64,000 nt of DNA from Erigeron canadensis (lineage: Eukaryota; Streptophyta; Magnoliopsida; Asterales; Asteraceae): NCBI RefSeq assembly GCF_010389155.1, contig NC_057761.1, positions 19,222,501 through 19,286,500 on the forward strand, given 5' to 3'. Numbering within the stretch: position 1 is the stretch's first letter; the number at the start of each line of letters is the position of its first letter. The notes below the pieces were generated by a model. The model did not search any database and was not told the DNA's origin. It saw only the letters and a program-made list of their open reading frames with translations. Below are positions 32,451-45,385 of this stretch, in pieces. A program made the position numbers and the translations under genes.

Positions 32451-33340
32451 ACTAGATTTTAGACTCATGTCCAACACTGGACACGAGATTTACGATATTA
32501 ACAATATTAGATCTTCATACATTTAAGTTACAAAAGCTTACAATTTTAAAAAAAAACACGGTTTTAAGTGTTATATTTTGCAAGTTGTAGTACAATAATC
32601 ATAGAATCCTCACTGTCATTATTAGCCTAGACATATTGATGGAATTTGTATGTCGTAGTCATTTCACAAGGCACATGCTATATATAATAATTTCTCCATT
32701 ATAATATATTTTGAAACAAATGTACTCATAATGTGATATTATTAAGAAAAATAATTAAGAATTGAAATATAAACATATTTGTGATCCCGAACTTGACATT
32801 CAAGTATATGTATTTAATCATGATGCGCGTTCATAACACGCATATGATTATTTTCAATCACTTGTTCTATGATAATATGATAACAATTAGGATTGTTTTT
32901 TATATTTTTTGGTAACAATAAGGACTCTTCTAATATTTGTTAATAAGTCATTAGGTTTTCAAATAAATATTTTTTTGTAGAAAATATTTCATATATATGT
33001 TAAAAAAAATTTATTTAATTAAATGATTGTAAATTTTAAAAAAATTTCTTAAGTTGATGACTAAAAATAAATATAAATTAAGTATTCGGGTTAAAAGGTG
33101 TAAATTATTGATGGAAAACAAAAAAGTGTAAATTAATGAGACTTTTTCTATAAATTAATATAAATATTAATATAATAATATATTTGGATAATGATTATTA
33201 GGATTTTTAATTTGTAGTTTATCTAAATGATGACATCATCAAAAGTCAATTTGATGAAATCGAACGATGTGATTGGTTAATTAGTCATTAGTTCAACTGT
33301 CTTATAGTATATATTAAGATTAAGATAGATATAGATATAA
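32451..33340 (+). repeat. Dispersed repeat, copy 1
   Basis: It starts ACTAGATTTTAGACTCATGTC and shares most of its length with 34494-35325, through to CTTATAGTATATATTAAGAT. It is non-coding, has no TIRs that I can see, and ends in a short AT-rich simple repeat. The class is unknown. Confidence 0.65.
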
Positions 33341-33382
33341 AGATTCCCATTTGATGAAACTCCTAGATTTGTAAAAAACTAA

Positions 33383-33742
33383 GGGGCGTTTGGTTATAGA
33401 AAACACCATTTGTTTTCCATTTTTGTTCTCCAAGAAAACATGGAAAACAGAAAACGCGTTCTAATCATAGTTTTCTAAGAATGTTTTCTAAGAAAACAAA
33501 AAACAAGGTTTTCTATTTTCTAAGAAAACTTGAAAACACCTTTTTCTTGTTTTCTATTTTCCATTTTCATTTTCCAATTCATTTCACCCCTTTCTCCTCA
33601 CAAGTCAACATGTTTTCTAATTTTCTAATTAGAACGCGTTTTCAAAATTTTTATTTGTATTCTAGAAAACAAAAACCCTTTTATTTTCTAGAAAAATTAA
33701 AAATGAAAAACTAAAAAATATTTTCTACAACCAAACGCGCCC
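33383..33742. mobile_element. Tourist-like MITE (PIF/Harbinger)
   Basis: Terminal inverted repeats GGGGCGTTTGGTTATAGAAAA at the left and, inverted, GGGCGCGTTTGGTTGTAGAAAA at the right, are bordered by TAA on both sides (33380-33382 and 33743-33745). The 360-base body is AT-rich with repeated TTTTCTAAGAAAA words and no coding frame. TAA duplications and the GTTTGG termini fit Tourist-type elements. Confidence 0.8.
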
Positions 33743-33745
33743 TAA

Positions 33746-34493
33746 ATGTTATTTAAAAGAAATCAGAAAATTTAAAAGCAACTACAAAAACAAATATGAG
33801 AAGTTTCCCATTTAAGAAGGGACATTGCAAGAACAAAAAAACCTTTATTCGTGGGAAGGGACAGAGAAGGTGGAGGCGGTGGCGTATGTTCTTGTGGTGA
33901 TTCACGCCGGTGGTGTTTGTGATTGATGGAGCTGGGAATGGATAGAGGGGACCGAGAGAAAGAGTGGGTTTTTGGTGTGAGTTTGTTGTGTGTCTGCAAT
34001 GGTTGATTTGGTAAATCGATTTGCAACATAAAATTACATCAATAAAATGGATGGTATTTTTGATATTACAAAGATCGAAAAAGTTTTTAAAATATAGGTT
34101 ATTTGGTTTAATAGGTAGTACGGATAAAATAAAAATATATTGGCCATTATTATACCTAATTAATTAAAACTATCATATTGCTAGATCGAGTGGAACAACT
34201 ATTTGTTGACTCATATTGTAAGTGGAATTTTGATCAGTCCGATAAAAGGAGAGCAACTAATAAACCTTTGGTGCTTTTATACACATTATGCACTACTATA
34301 CTTAATACAAATGGAAGGCCCTCGAATTGAAAAAAAAAAAAATATTTGTGGGACTAAATAAGACAAATTATTTAGAATAAATATAATGAAATCTTGACTA
34401 TTAGATTATTATAAAATTGATGTATAAAAATTCATAAATGATATAAATTAATGCACAAAAATGTTCATAATTCATAACAATTTTTAGTTAAAA
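33746..34493. other. Non-coding DNA
   Basis: Nothing supportable. A GT-rich stretch near 33850-34010 gives a proline-rich minus-strand shadow frame without recognisable similarity. Confidence 0.5.
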
Positions 34494-35325
34494 ACTAGAT
34501 TTTTGACCCGTGTCTCACACTGGATACGGGGTTTACGATATTATCAATATTAGATTTTCATACATTTAATTCATAACAGCTTATAATTTTGAACGTATAC
34601 GGTTTTAAGTGTTATACTTTGCAAGTTGTAGTACAATTATCACAAGTTCATCACTGTCATTATTAGCTGAGACATATTAATGAAATTGTTTGTCATAGTC
34701 ATTTCACAAGGCACGTGTTATAATAATTTCTCTATTATAGATATTTTGAAACCAGATGTACTCATAACTTAATATTATTATTAAAGATAATTAGGAATTA
34801 AAATATAAATATACTTGTGATCCTGTACTTGAAATTCAAGTATATGTATTTGATCATGATGCAGACTCATAACACGAATAGGTTTACTTTCAATCACATG
34901 TCATGAGATAATTAGATAACAATTAGGATTCTTGATTTTAGTGACAATTGAAACTTTAAAAAAATTAAATATAAATACCTTTTGTAACTTTTAAAAAAAA
35001 TCTCCTCAAGTTGACGTTAAAAATAAATAGAAATTAAGTATTGAAGGCTAAAAAGTGTAAATTATTGATGGAAAACAAAAAAGTGTAAACTAATGAAAAT
35101 TTTTCTACAAATTAATATAAATAATAATATAATAATATATTTGGATAATGATTATTAGAGTTTTTAATTTATATCTAAATTAAATGATGACATAAGCGAG
35201 AGATAATTTGATGAAATTGAGCGATTTGATTAGCTGATAAGTCATTAGTTCAAGTGTCTTATAGTATATATTAAGATTAAGATTAAGATTAATATTAAGA
35301 TTAAGATTAAGATAAAGATAATTGT
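34494..35325 (+). repeat. Dispersed repeat, copy 2, with TTAAGA tail
   Basis: It matches copy 1 in order and orientation, starting ACTAGATTTTTGACCCGTGT. It ends in about eight TTAAGA-type units (35270-35325) where copy 1 has only two. A simple-repeat tail that differs in length between copies suggests tail-type growth, but I cannot assign a class. Confidence 0.65.
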
Positions 35326-37040
35326 TTTATTTGTTTTATTTTAATATTTTTTTATTTGAATTAGAATCGTATATAATTGGAATAATTAGAATAGCGTCAA
35401 GCCAAACCAATCACCACACTACCACATCTTTCTTAAGTTGCGGGTCATGTTGTCTTAGTAAATTAAAATGAATCGGTGAGTAAATCTTATTTTTGATTTT
35501 TTTTTTTTTTTTGGAGTATCAAATGGACTCGACATAGAAGCCACAAAATTTAATCTGAAAAGAGTTTGGACATAATTGAAAGTTAGATTACTTTATTCTT
35601 ACATATAGTTGCATTTGATATTAGTGGAGTAAAAGAAAACTGATACTACTATAATTCCATTTAAAGAGCATGTATTTTATTAAAAAGGCATCTAGAGACC
35701 TAATTTAAAAAGTAAAAGGTTTTGGATGAGCTTAGTCAGAGATTAGAAAGGTTCACATGAGTGTTCATGAATGAAGACATATCTTAGACCTTTGCCTTGT
35801 TGTGGAGGTGTTGAAAATAACAAAGATAGAAAAAACAAATAGCTTAAGGAATTGGTAGTTGGAATGGAATATTATTTTGAGCTTACATTTGCGCTTTTTG
35901 CCATTTTGGACAAAAATAGCCAACATTTAAGGTGATGTGAACTACTCGTATTACATTTGTTGGCATTTTGTTCAAGTGAATTATATATGTGCCTTTTTAC
36001 TACGGTAGACTTCATTTAGCCACTTTATATGTTGGCAACATTACCCAATTTTATATATTATTAAGTTAAAGCCTGTGTAATAATACACGGAATAATAACT
36101 TTTTATGATATTATAGTATGAATATAAAGAATAAGAAGAAGTGTATGATGTAGATAGGAATTAGAAAGCAAACCTGATAGCAATGAAACTTATATCTAGA
36201 CACGAAATAAATATAAAAATTTAAAAGTAAAGCAATAAAATAGGTTGTAGTCAAACAAAATTAAAAAGCATATACATGTACAATTGTGTTGTAATGAAGT
36301 GTTTTACTGTTTTAGATGGAAAATGAATTCAGATAAAGTTTTCAATTGAGAGAAAGAATTAAAAATTAAGACGTTCTTGTAAAAATTTATCGTTTTGGAT
36401 TTAAAAATCTCACCATCCTCGGTATTTTTGTTTACTTAAACTCCCATCATTTATTTTCAACGACCAAAATGAAATATATTCATATCTAAAACACCAATAA
36501 AGAGCTAGTAGAATTACAAAGTACAAGAAACATGAATCGATGAAACAAGTTATGGCATACTACTATACTAGTCCCATTACACCATCTCAGTCAGAATTCA
36601 CCTTTTTAACTTTATTTTTGATCCACAAGAAATAATGAGGGAAGTATAAGAGAGATTTTTAGATCCTATATTTATGACAATCCAACAAAGTTTTGATCTC
36701 CCAAAATTGAACAGTTGGATCATCCTCATATTTTTAATTAACAAGTGATTAATAACATCTGGGCCAACATTTTTTACGGTTGAAATTATCTCAGGAGTTT
36801 CTAAGGTCGAGTTACAAGGGATGGAACAAAGGACATAATTTCATGTGATGTTTTTCCATTTTTAAATTAAATATTTTTTCATATATCTTTATCCAAGTAT
36901 ATGATGATTGTTGTATGCTTCTAGTATATCTAGAAAAGGTATGATTATATTGTTTTAATGGTAGTGGATTTTAAGCGGCCTAAGAGTCCTGTAGTTTTTA
37001 GTCTCACTTAGAGATGTTTAAACGAAGATTAAATTTGTGT
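35326..37040. other. AT-rich intergenic DNA
   Basis: I see no gene, TIR, LTR or RNA gene. A 16-base T run lies near 35497-35512. Confidence 0.5.
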
Positions 37041-37050
37041 GCCGCTTTGG

Positions 37051-37255
37051 GAAAATTGTTTTGAAACAGTGATTTGGGGAGGGTGTTTTGTCAAACAAAT
37101 TTTCGAAAAAAAAAATTTATACAACAAGGTAAACCGGCTTTTGAAAAGCCGGGTTCAAAAAAGTAGCCTCAAAACCGGTATTTCAAAAGCCGGCTTCAAA
37201 AAAGTACACCCGAAACCGGTTTTTCAAAAGCCGGGTTCAGAACATTGTCAGGTGA
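37051..37255 (+). repeat. Left TIR with three 41-bp subrepeats
   Basis: CCGGCTTTTGAAAAGCCGG-type palindromes start at 37134, 37175 and 37216, exactly 41 bases apart, each followed by a (G/C)TTCAAAAAAGTA linker or part of it. Confidence 0.8.
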
Positions 37256-37496
37256 ACAGGATGCAACAGGGGGATGAAGATAGATTGTATTATGTATTTT
37301 TTATGTTTCCATTAATAAATACAAATCTGTAATTTTTATTTGTTTTTATTGATAAGTATCTGTTTTTTTTAATTGATATTTTTAAAAAAGAACAAAGTCG
37401 ATATAAAACTTGTATCAAAATAATACATACTCAAAATAACGATAATACATAAACGTAGATAAAAATAACACACATTCAAAATACTACATAAAATTC

Positions 37497-37729
37497 CTAA
37501 CGGAAACCTTCTTCGGCTAGCAATTTATAATATGTCGCAAAGTCGAGTTCAACAGTTATCTCATCGATGCTTGGTAATGTCGTTTCTAGATACTCGCTAT
37601 GCATTTTTTCACTTATAATGGCTTCGCTGCCCATTTTTTTTATTTCTTCGATTTTCTTCTTATGCCCGACCTTTCTTTGCTCCAAAACAAGCTTACAATC
37701 ATTGATTTTGTAGTAAAGTTCATATCCGT
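37497..37729 (-). pseudogene. Interrupted ORF in the Mutator-like element, C-terminal part
   Basis: This is the 3' part of a 106-codon minus-strand ORF whose 5' part is at 51857-51949. After the 5-base duplication (37725-37729) the frame reads YELYYKINDCKLVLEQRKVG and ends EEGFR at TAG 37497-37499, 75 residues. It is charged, with a Lys-rich helix (HKKKIEEIKKMGSEA) and no known domain. The Athila LTR follows at 37730. Removal of the insertion and one copy of the duplication leaves the frame exactly in register, which is strong evidence that the ORF was continuous. I do not recognise the protein. It may be a captured host fragment (Pack-MULE style) or an element gene. Confidence 0.7.
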
Positions 37730-39168
37730 TGATATGTCCATTTATATGCATATTCCCATATCGTTTCTAAGTCGTTATAAGCTTAATTATGTGCAATTTA
37801 CATATATTTGATGTTTTGATGGTATTGTTAAGTGGTGTAGGCTTAGAACAGGTGAAGTGGTTAGAAACAGCTTTCGGAAGACTAGAAGATGCACTAGGAT
37901 GGTTCATGGACGCATACGAGTGAAGACGGAATGAAAATTACAAGTTTTGGCTGAAAACAGAGTAGGTGCGTCGCACTTGGTAGAGTGGTGTGGAGCATTT
38001 TCTTCTCTTGTGGTGCGTCGCATATCGGGTAGGAATGATTTTCGGAAACAAGGCCAGGTGCGCCGCACCTGAAGCTTGGTGCGTCGCACTTGTAGGTCAG
38101 TTTGTGAAGACTTTTTGTAAACTCTATAAATACAAGACCATAACCCTCCTATTCGATATACAATCACCTCTAGTCGATTTTAGGGTTCTTTGGGGCTATT
38201 CTCAGCAGCTTTTTCGTCCATCAAGGTCTAAGGGTTGTTCGTGAGCTTCAAGGCATTCGGTTGTCGATTTTCTTAGCGTTTACTTGTTTTCTACACATTG
38301 GTACAATATGTTCTTCTATATTTTTACTCTTTGTGCTTTGTTTTTGATTATGAGTAGCTAAATAATTCGTCATCCACTGAGATGAAGTGATACATTGAAT
38401 AATGGTTGCATAAATCTTTTGAATTCAAGTTGATTTGATTTAACGTTGTGTCGTAATCTTAGCTTATTAATTCATTGTTATTTAACTCTTAATTGCGGAT
38501 AGTTTTTGCATGATCTTAGTGGTAACTAGGTTGTGTAAAAGTTATTTTGATTGCTTGGTTAGAAGCGATTGTTTCTATGACGGGTACGGTAGAAAGTAAT
38601 TAATAGTTAATAAGAATTAACGGGTTAATGGTTGGCTAGGAAAGTTATCTAAATAGCCAAAACAATTAGTTGGCTAGGAAAGTTATGAAAGGCGTCTTGG
38701 GGTACCGGTCTTAGTAATGGAACTAGTTAATTAAGCGAATTGAATAAAGTAACAAACTTGACGGGTACGGGGTGAGTCTTTGTTTAGTTCTCGGTTATAA
38801 AATCAACATATTTGTATTGGTTCTTCAATTATATGCAACCTAAATAATGTGTATCATGGAGTCGAAGTGGATGATCTTCTCATCCTATTTGATTTAAAAA
38901 CAATTTTCTTTTCGATAAATTCTTAGGAATTTCTAACTCTTTCAATCAACTAACTTTTAATATAAAAACCAAGATGACGTGGTGTCTTTAAAAAACCAAA
39001 CTCTTTCTAAACTACTTAAAACTCGCTAGCTCTTTGTAGTCTCCGTGGAACGAACCTTTACTTACTTTAATCTATATTGCATACGAACGGGTCCACTGCC
39101 CGATTGTGTGTGGTATTCGATTCGGAATATTTTTAAGGTTTTTAATTTAACTAGATTTTCACACATCA
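37730..39168 (+). repeat. 5' LTR of the Athila element
   Basis: It starts TGATATGTCC and ends CACACATCA. It lacks about 48 bases near 38010 that are present in the 3' LTR, including one GGTGCG-N-CGCACC palindrome. In a 178-base block around the TATA box it differs from the 3' LTR at two positions. The TATA box is CTATAAATA near 38126. Confidence 0.9.
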
Positions 39169-39174
39169 AGTTTT

Positions 39175-39192
39175 TGGCGCCGCTGCCGGGGA
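39175..39192 (+). other. Primer-binding site of the Athila element
   Basis: TGGCGCCGCTGCCGGGGA, six bases inside the LTR end, is the site typical of Athila elements, read as matching the 3' end of an Asp tRNA. Confidence 0.8.
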
Positions 39193-39379
39193 CTAATTTA
39201 AGAGCTTTAGTTTGAGATTTCGTAGTTGATCCTTTCTTGTACTCAAGTGCAAGAAAGTTACTTGCTTTCCTAGGTTAATTTTCAATTTCTAGTTTTAATT
39301 TTCTGTTTTGTTTAGTTTGTGTAACTTGGTGCGTTTTACGGTTTTCTTTGTTTGTGTTTTCAGGTTTGTTTCTTAGTTA

Positions 39380-41278
39380 ATGACCACAAGGGCTGCCGGT
39401 ATACCACTAGTAAGTCCTCAATCTAATCCGGGAAAGACGAAGAGACAAGGAAGGAAACCTTCTAAAACTGTTAACCCTTCACCTAGCAAAATAGATTCCT
39501 TAAACTTAAACGTTGAAGCCGAAAGTTCCACACCACCGGAAAATAAATAACCAACTCCACCGAAAACTTCACCTAAAAATTCACCAAATTCAACAGCAAA
39601 CTCCACTCCACCCTCCACACCTCCTACTACACCTAGAAACATGGCCGAAGACATGGTTCATCCCTTTGATAGGACTATTGGGGAAAGTACTCGAGTCATT
39701 GCACCTAATAGGGGCTCGGCTATTCGTCCTCCAACTACCGCTCCAAATTTCTAGGTCAAAGGTAATCACTTGTCTCGGGTTGAAGAAAATCAGTTTGACG
39801 GGGTTGTTAAGTGGGATCCGTACGATCATGTGGAGAAGTTTGAAAAGGTTTGTCGATTGTTCAAGTATGGGGAGACTCATATGCCACATGTTAAGCTTGA
39901 CTTGTTTCCGTTGTCTCTCACGGGAGAGGCGGCAAATTGGTATAAGAATCTCGATGACAACATATTTGAAACATGGCAAGAGTTAAGGGAAGGGTTCATT
40001 GAGCGGTTCTTTCCGGCTCAATTGGTTGAAACAATGAAGTTGGAGATTCGGGCGTTTAAGCAACTTAGTGGTAAGGATTTGGTAGATGCTTGGAAGAGAT
40101 TGAAGGAGTTGATGAGAAATTGTCCTGGGCATGGTATTCGATTGAATGAGCACATTCTTATTTTCTTCCGGGGTTTAGATAGCCGTACTCAAAGGGAATT
40201 GGATTGGGCTTGTGGAGGTAACATTAATAATGTAACTTACAACGAAGCCTATAAGATTATGGAAGATATGGTTCGTACTAGTGTGATTCGAGAAGCGGGT
40301 AGGACTAAACCGGATCTTGTGAAAACGGGAAGAAGAAGTGTGGCTTGGGTGGATAGTGGTGGAAGTAATGATGTTGTGGCTGAAATTAAGGCATTGGCAA
40401 GTCACATGGATAAGCAATTTGCAAGCATGGATGGTAGGTTCGGGTTGATTGAAAATGATTTGAAGACGGCGGTTGCGGGTTGTGATATTTGTGGTGATAG
40501 GCATTACACGGAAGATTGTGATAAAGCACCACGGAATGAGGAAGTTGATTATGTTCAAAATCAATATCAACCACCGTTTGCAAATCGAGGGCTGTTTCAA
40601 AGGAATGGAGCTTATCAAAACCGGTACCAAGGTAATTCTAATTCTAATTTTAATTCTAATGGTGCAGGAAATTATAGGTCCACATTGGGAGCTTCATGGC
40701 AAGGAAGAAATCAAGGAGGTCCTTCGGTTCAACCGGTTGAAGTCGTTGATCCAAACGCCGAACTTAGGGATCTTGTGAAGAAGTTTATGGTTGATCAAGA
40801 CAAGAAGAATGAGAACTACCAAACCGATATCACCGCTTTGAATGATAAGATGAATCAAAATATCAAAAGTCAACAAGCGGCGATCAAGGATTTAGGAGTG
40901 AGGCTTGATAGAATGGGTAATTCTAATCATCAACAAGGATCTTTGCCAAGTAATACTCAACAAAATCCTAAGCCTTCCGGTTCGAATGATGAAGGTAATA
41001 AGTATCAACACCCTAATGTTAGGAATGAGCATGTAAATGCCAAAACTACTCGGTCGGGTAAGGTAGTTAATTCTCCTATTTCTAGTGCTACTAATGTTCC
41101 TACGCAGGTTGATAGTGAGGACGAAGAAGATGAACAAGTTGATGAAGAGATTGTAATGGAGCCGAACCAAGCCGTGAAACCACTGACCGTTCCACTTACA
41201 TCTACTACACTGGTAGCTAAACCAACGGTTGTTGAACCTGAGGTGAAGGCATACAAGCCTAAGATTCCTTTCCCTTAG
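39380..41278 (+). pseudogene. Athila gag
   Basis: One frame runs from ATG 39380 (MTTRAAGIPLVSPQ) with two early stops, TAA 39548-39550 and TAG 39752-39754. The gag core follows (DHVEKFEKVCRLFKYG, LSLTGEAANWYKNL, WQELREGFIERFFP, LIFFRGLDSRTQRELD). A Cys/His segment CDICGDRHYTEDC is at about 40483-40520. Asn/Gln-rich and acidic stretches follow. A TAG at 41276-41278, in the place of an expected Gln codon, separates it from the protease frame, which stays in register. Confidence 0.85.
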
Positions 41279-42433
41279 AGATTGAAGAAGGATAAGCTCA
41301 AGGAACAATACGGTAAGTTTGTAGACATGATTAAATTGGTTTATATTAATGTGTCTTTGGTTGATTTGCTTTCAGGGATGCCGAATTATGCTAAGTTTAT
41401 CAAGGATCTCGTAACGGATAAGAAGAAGCTAGAGGAAGCTAAGGCTACTGTCCTCAACGCAGAGTGTTCGGCAATTATGCAAAACCAAATCCCTCCTAAG
41501 CTTGAAGATCCAGGGAGTTTTCTAATTACTTGTTCTCTTGATGCTAAGCTTACTTGTGATGCTTTGGCCAATATTGGTGCAAGCATTAATTTGATGTCTT
41601 TTTCAGTTTATAGGCGATTGTCTTTAGCGGCTCTTAAGCCAACTCGGATGAGCATTAGGCTCGCCGATCATTCCTTTCAATATCCCATGGGGATTGCGGA
41701 AAATTTGTGTGTTAAAGTAGGCTATATTGTCTTTTTGGCCGATTTTGTTATTCTTGAGATAGAAGAGGATGCCAAGGTTCCTCTTACTTTAGGCCGACCT
41801 TTCTTGTATACGGCCGATGCCATCAATCGTGTTAAGGATAAAATTATTTCGTTAGGCATAGGAAATGATAGAATTTCGTTTTCAATTGATAAAGCTTTGC
41901 AACATCCTTATTCTACCGATGATTCATGTTTCAGGATTGATGTAATTGAAGAAGACGAAGCTTTGGAAATGGAATTGATGAGTTTCTTGGACACGGATGA
42001 AGGAGAAGCTTTGCTAGCTTGTAGTAAAGAGGAGCAAGTGATGGTTGCAGACATGGTAAGAGAGATTATGGAGGTAAGCACGGATGAATCAATGCCGGAA
42101 GATGAGACTTTTGAGGAAATTGAGAGGGATGGTTTGAAGATTGAAACTTCGGTGGACAATCCACTAACCGATTTGGAGCTCAAGCCACTTCTCGAGCACT
42201 TGGAATATGCATTCCTTGAAGGTAATTCACTTCTTCCCGTTGTCATATCATCATCACTTTCGGATGATGAAAAAGGTAAGTTAATGACTGTGTTGAAGGC
42301 TCATAAAAGAGCCTTTGCTTGGCGTACAACTGACAAACCCGGAATTAGCCCTAAATTTTGTAAACGTAAAATTAATTTGCATGAAAATTTCAAACCAAGT
42401 GTTCAAAGACAAAGGAGGCTAAATCCGATATGA
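41279..42433 (+). pseudogene. Athila protease region
   Basis: In frame with gag. It reads CSAIMQNQIPPKLEDPGSF, then the retropepsin core with ALANIGASINLM where family members have an Asp in the active site; the Asp is replaced by Asn. LTLGRPFL follows. The linker to the RT is acidic and ends at TGA 42431-42433 after a small frameshift near 42425-42430. Confidence 0.8.
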
Positions 42434-43311
42434 AAGATGTCGTTAAGAAAGAGATAATTAAACTTTTAGATGCTGGAATTATTTATCCTATCTCTGACAG
42501 TCCATGGGTAAGTTCGGTCCATTGTGTACCAAAGAAGGGGGGAATGACCGTTGTCACTAATGAACATAATGAACTTGTACCTACTAGAACGGTTACCGGG
42601 TGGCGGGTGTGTATTGATTATAGGAAGTTAAATAATGCGACCCGTAAAGACCATTTTCCTTTACCCTTCATTGACCAAATGCTCGAACGGTTAGTCGGAA
42701 ACGAGTATTTTTGCTTTCTTGATGGTTTCTCCGGGTACTTTCAAATACCCATTGACACCAACGATCAAGAAAATACGACCTTTGCATGTCCTTTTGGCAC
42801 GTATGCTTATCGTAGGATGCCATTTGGATTATGTAATGCTCCCGCCACCTTCCAAAAGTGTATGATCGCGATATTCCAAGACATATTAGAAACATCTATG
42901 GAGGTTTTCATGGATGACTTCTCGGTCTTTGGTGACTCTTTTGACAAGTGTCTTTCCAACTTGGATAAGATGCTTGAGCGATGTGAGCGGGCACACCTTG
43001 TTCTTAATGGGGAAAATGTCATTTTATGGTTAAAGAAGGCATAGTGTTAGGTCATAAGGTGTCTAGTGTAGGGATTGAGGTAGATGAGACTAAAATTGAT
43101 GTTATTGCTAAATTACCTCCACCAACTAATGTAAAGGGCGTTAGAAGCTTCTTAGGTCATGTCGGGTTCTACCGTAGGTTTATTAAAGATTTTTCTAAGA
43201 TAACCCGACCTATGACTCGTTTGCTTGAGAAAGATGTGCCTTTTGAGTTTAATTCGGATTGTTTGAAGGCATTTGTATTGTAGAAAGATTGTTATTGTAG
43301 AAAGATTGTTT
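42430..43311 (+). pseudogene. Athila reverse transcriptase
   Basis: The frame from 42430 holds WRVCIDYRKLNNATRKDHFP, FLDGFSGYFQIPI, FGLCNAPATFQKCM and the catalytic FMDDFSVFG (about 42909-42935). A frameshift near 43010-43030 moves to the next frame (GIVLGHKVSSVGIEV, VRSFLGHVGFYRRFI). A 17-base tandem duplication (43278-43294 and 43295-43311) then introduces stops before RNase H. Confidence 0.85.
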
Positions 43312-45094
43312 GACTCACTCACCCATTATGGTTTCTCCTGATTGGTCTCAACCTTTTGAACTAATGTGTGATGCGAGTAATTTTTCAGTTGGAGCGGTTT
43401 TAGGGCAACGAAAAGGTAATCATTTTCGTCCTATTTACTTTGCTAGAAAGACTCTTAATAGTGCTCAACAAAATTACACCACTACTGAGAAAGAGTTGCT
43501 TGCGGTTGTGTATGCATTTGATAAGTTTAGGTCGTATTTGGTGCTTAGTAAGACCATTGTTTTTACCGATCATTCAGCCTTTAAGTACTTGTTTGCTAAA
43601 CTAGATGCTAAACCTCGTCTCATACGTTGGGTCTTGCTTTTGCAAGAGTTCGATATTGAGATAAAGGATAAGAAAGGGGCTGAAAATTTGGCGGCCGATC
43701 ATTTGAGTCGGTTAGAGGATCCTCACCGTGAGGAACCAAAGGGGGATGATATTGATGATGCATTCCCGGATGAGTCTTTGATGAGTATTGAATCTAATGT
43801 TCCATGGTATGCAGATTTTGCTAACTATCTTGTTGCAGGGGTACTTCCAAAAGGATGGACAAATCAACAATGGAAAAAGTTCTTTTCCGATGGTAAGCAT
43901 TATTATTGGGAAGAACCCTATTTGTTTCGTGTTTGTGCAGATGGAATGATTAGAAGATGTGTTGCGGGTGGAGAAACTCGTTTGATTTTGGATGGATGTC
44001 ATCGAGGGCCAACCGGTGGTCATTATGGACCAACCGTTACTAGTAACAAAGTGTTTGATGCAGGTTTTTATTGGCCAACAATTTTCAAGGAAGCTCAAAC
44101 TTTGGTGGATACTTGTGATGTGTGTCAACATCAAGGGAACATCACAAAGAGATATGAGATGCCTCAAAACTTTATCCAGGTTTGCAAAGTTTTTGATGTT
44201 TGGGGTATTGATTTTATGGGACCCTTTCCGCCTTCAAATAAAGGTCTTTACATTTTAGTGGCGATTGATTATGTGTCTAAATGGGTCGAGGCTAAGGCCT
44301 TGCCAACGAATGATGCCAGGGTAGTGATAGATTTTTTGAAACAATTGTTTTGCCGTTTTGGTTGTCCTAAGGCCTTAATAAGTGATCGTGGAACTCATTT
44401 TGCGAATCACCAACTTGCTAAGGTGTTGGAGAGATATGGTGTTCATCACCGTTTCTCTACTTCTTATCACCCGCAAACAAGTGGTCAAGTAGAAAATACA
44501 AATAGGGCATTAAAACGAATTTTAGAGAAAACCATAGGTGATTATCCTAAAAATTGGTCAAAGAAACTAGATGATGCATTGTGGGCTTTTAGGACCGCAT
44601 TCAAGACTCCACTTGGGACTACACCTTATAGGTTGTTGTATGGGAAAACATGTCATTTACCTTTAGAAATAGAGCATAAGGCTTATTGGGCTCTTAGGAA
44701 TTGTAATATGGATTTAATTGAAAGTGGTGAATTAAGATTGTTACAATTGAATGAGTTAGATGAGTTGAGATTGCATGCTTATGAAAATTTAAAGCTCTAT
44801 AAAGAAAGAACAAAGGTTTGGCATGATCGTAGGTTGAGAAAAAAAGATTTTAAGGTAGGTGATAAAGTCTTGTTGTTCATTTCGAAGTTTAAATTGAAAC
44901 AACCTAAATTGACTTCAAGATGGATGGGACCCTATGTCATTAAACATATTTATCCTTCGGGGTATGTGGAATTGTATAAGGGGAATGGGGAAACATTTAT
45001 TGTCAATGGTCATAGGTTGAAGATTTTTAATGAAGAAACTTGTGATGAGGGAGTTGAGGTGGATCAACTCTCGTTTTATGAAATTGATAAGTAG
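43310..45094 (+). CDS. Athila RNase H and integrase
   Basis: This 594-codon frame is uninterrupted. RNase H has its acidic residues in [34 protein letters not shown] and AADHLSRL. The integrase zinc finger ([11 protein letters not shown] ... CDVCQH) is followed by the D, D, E core in [19 protein letters not shown] and [14 protein letters not shown]-terminal module ([20 protein letters not shown]) lies near the end. It is the best-preserved part of the element. It lacks its natural start because of the upstream duplication. Confidence 0.9.
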   Translation: MTHSPIMVSPDWSQPFELMCDASNFSVGAVLGQRKGNHFRPIYFARKTLNSAQQNYTTTEKELLAVVYAFDKFRSYLVLSKTIVFTDHSAFKYLFAKLDAKPRLIRWVLLLQEFDIEIKDKKGAENLAADHLSRLEDPHREEPKGDDIDDAFPDESLMSIESNVPWYADFANYLVAGVLPKGWTNQQWKKFFSDGKHYYWEEPYLFRVCADGMIRRCVAGGETRLILDGCHRGPTGGHYGPTVTSNKVFDAGFYWPTIFKEAQTLVDTCDVCQHQGNITKRYEMPQNFIQVCKVFDVWGIDFMGPFPPSNKGLYILVAIDYVSKWVEAKALPTNDARVVIDFLKQLFCRFGCPKALISDRGTHFANHQLAKVLERYGVHHRFSTSYHPQTSGQVENTNRALKRILEKTIGDYPKNWSKKLDDALWAFRTAFKTPLGTTPYRLLYGKTCHLPLEIEHKAYWALRNCNMDLIESGELRLLQLNELDELRLHAYENLKLYKERTKVWHDRRLRKKDFKVGDKVLLFISKFKLKQPKLTSRWMGPYVIKHIYPSGYVELYKGNGETFIVNGHRLKIFNEETCDEGVEVDQLSFYEIDK

Positions 45095-45126
45095 TTGGGG
45101 AAATGAGTCTAGCTAACGACTCCTTA

Positions 45127-45162
45127 ATAAATTAAGCGCTTCTCGGGAGGCAACCCGTGTGT
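45127..45162 (+). other. Conserved post-integrase hairpin motif
   Basis: A GCGCTTCTCGGGAGGCAACC segment lies just after the integrase stop. CGGG and CCCG can pair around AGGCAA. I recall similar sequence after pol in other Athila elements. The role is unknown. Confidence 0.35.
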
Positions 45163-45385
45163 TTTTAATTTTAAGTTTATTTCATTTTTCGTTCCTTATA
45201 TTGAAAAAACCCAAAAACATTTGAAAAATCGAAAAAACCAAAAAAAATTTTGTTTTGTTAGCTTAGTTATGTTTATTTCTCGTTTTTATAGCTTTTAGTT
45301 GAGATGTACAGGTTCCGAAGTGTCCAAAAGTGTTACGGTAAGTCAAAACGAGCCAAGGTAAGTGTGAAAGGTAAGTTTGGTTAGT

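Noticed and set aside
33772..34029. Proline-rich 85-codon minus-strand frame
   Set aside because: No recognisable motif, no splice or promoter support, and low-complexity composition. Probably chance.
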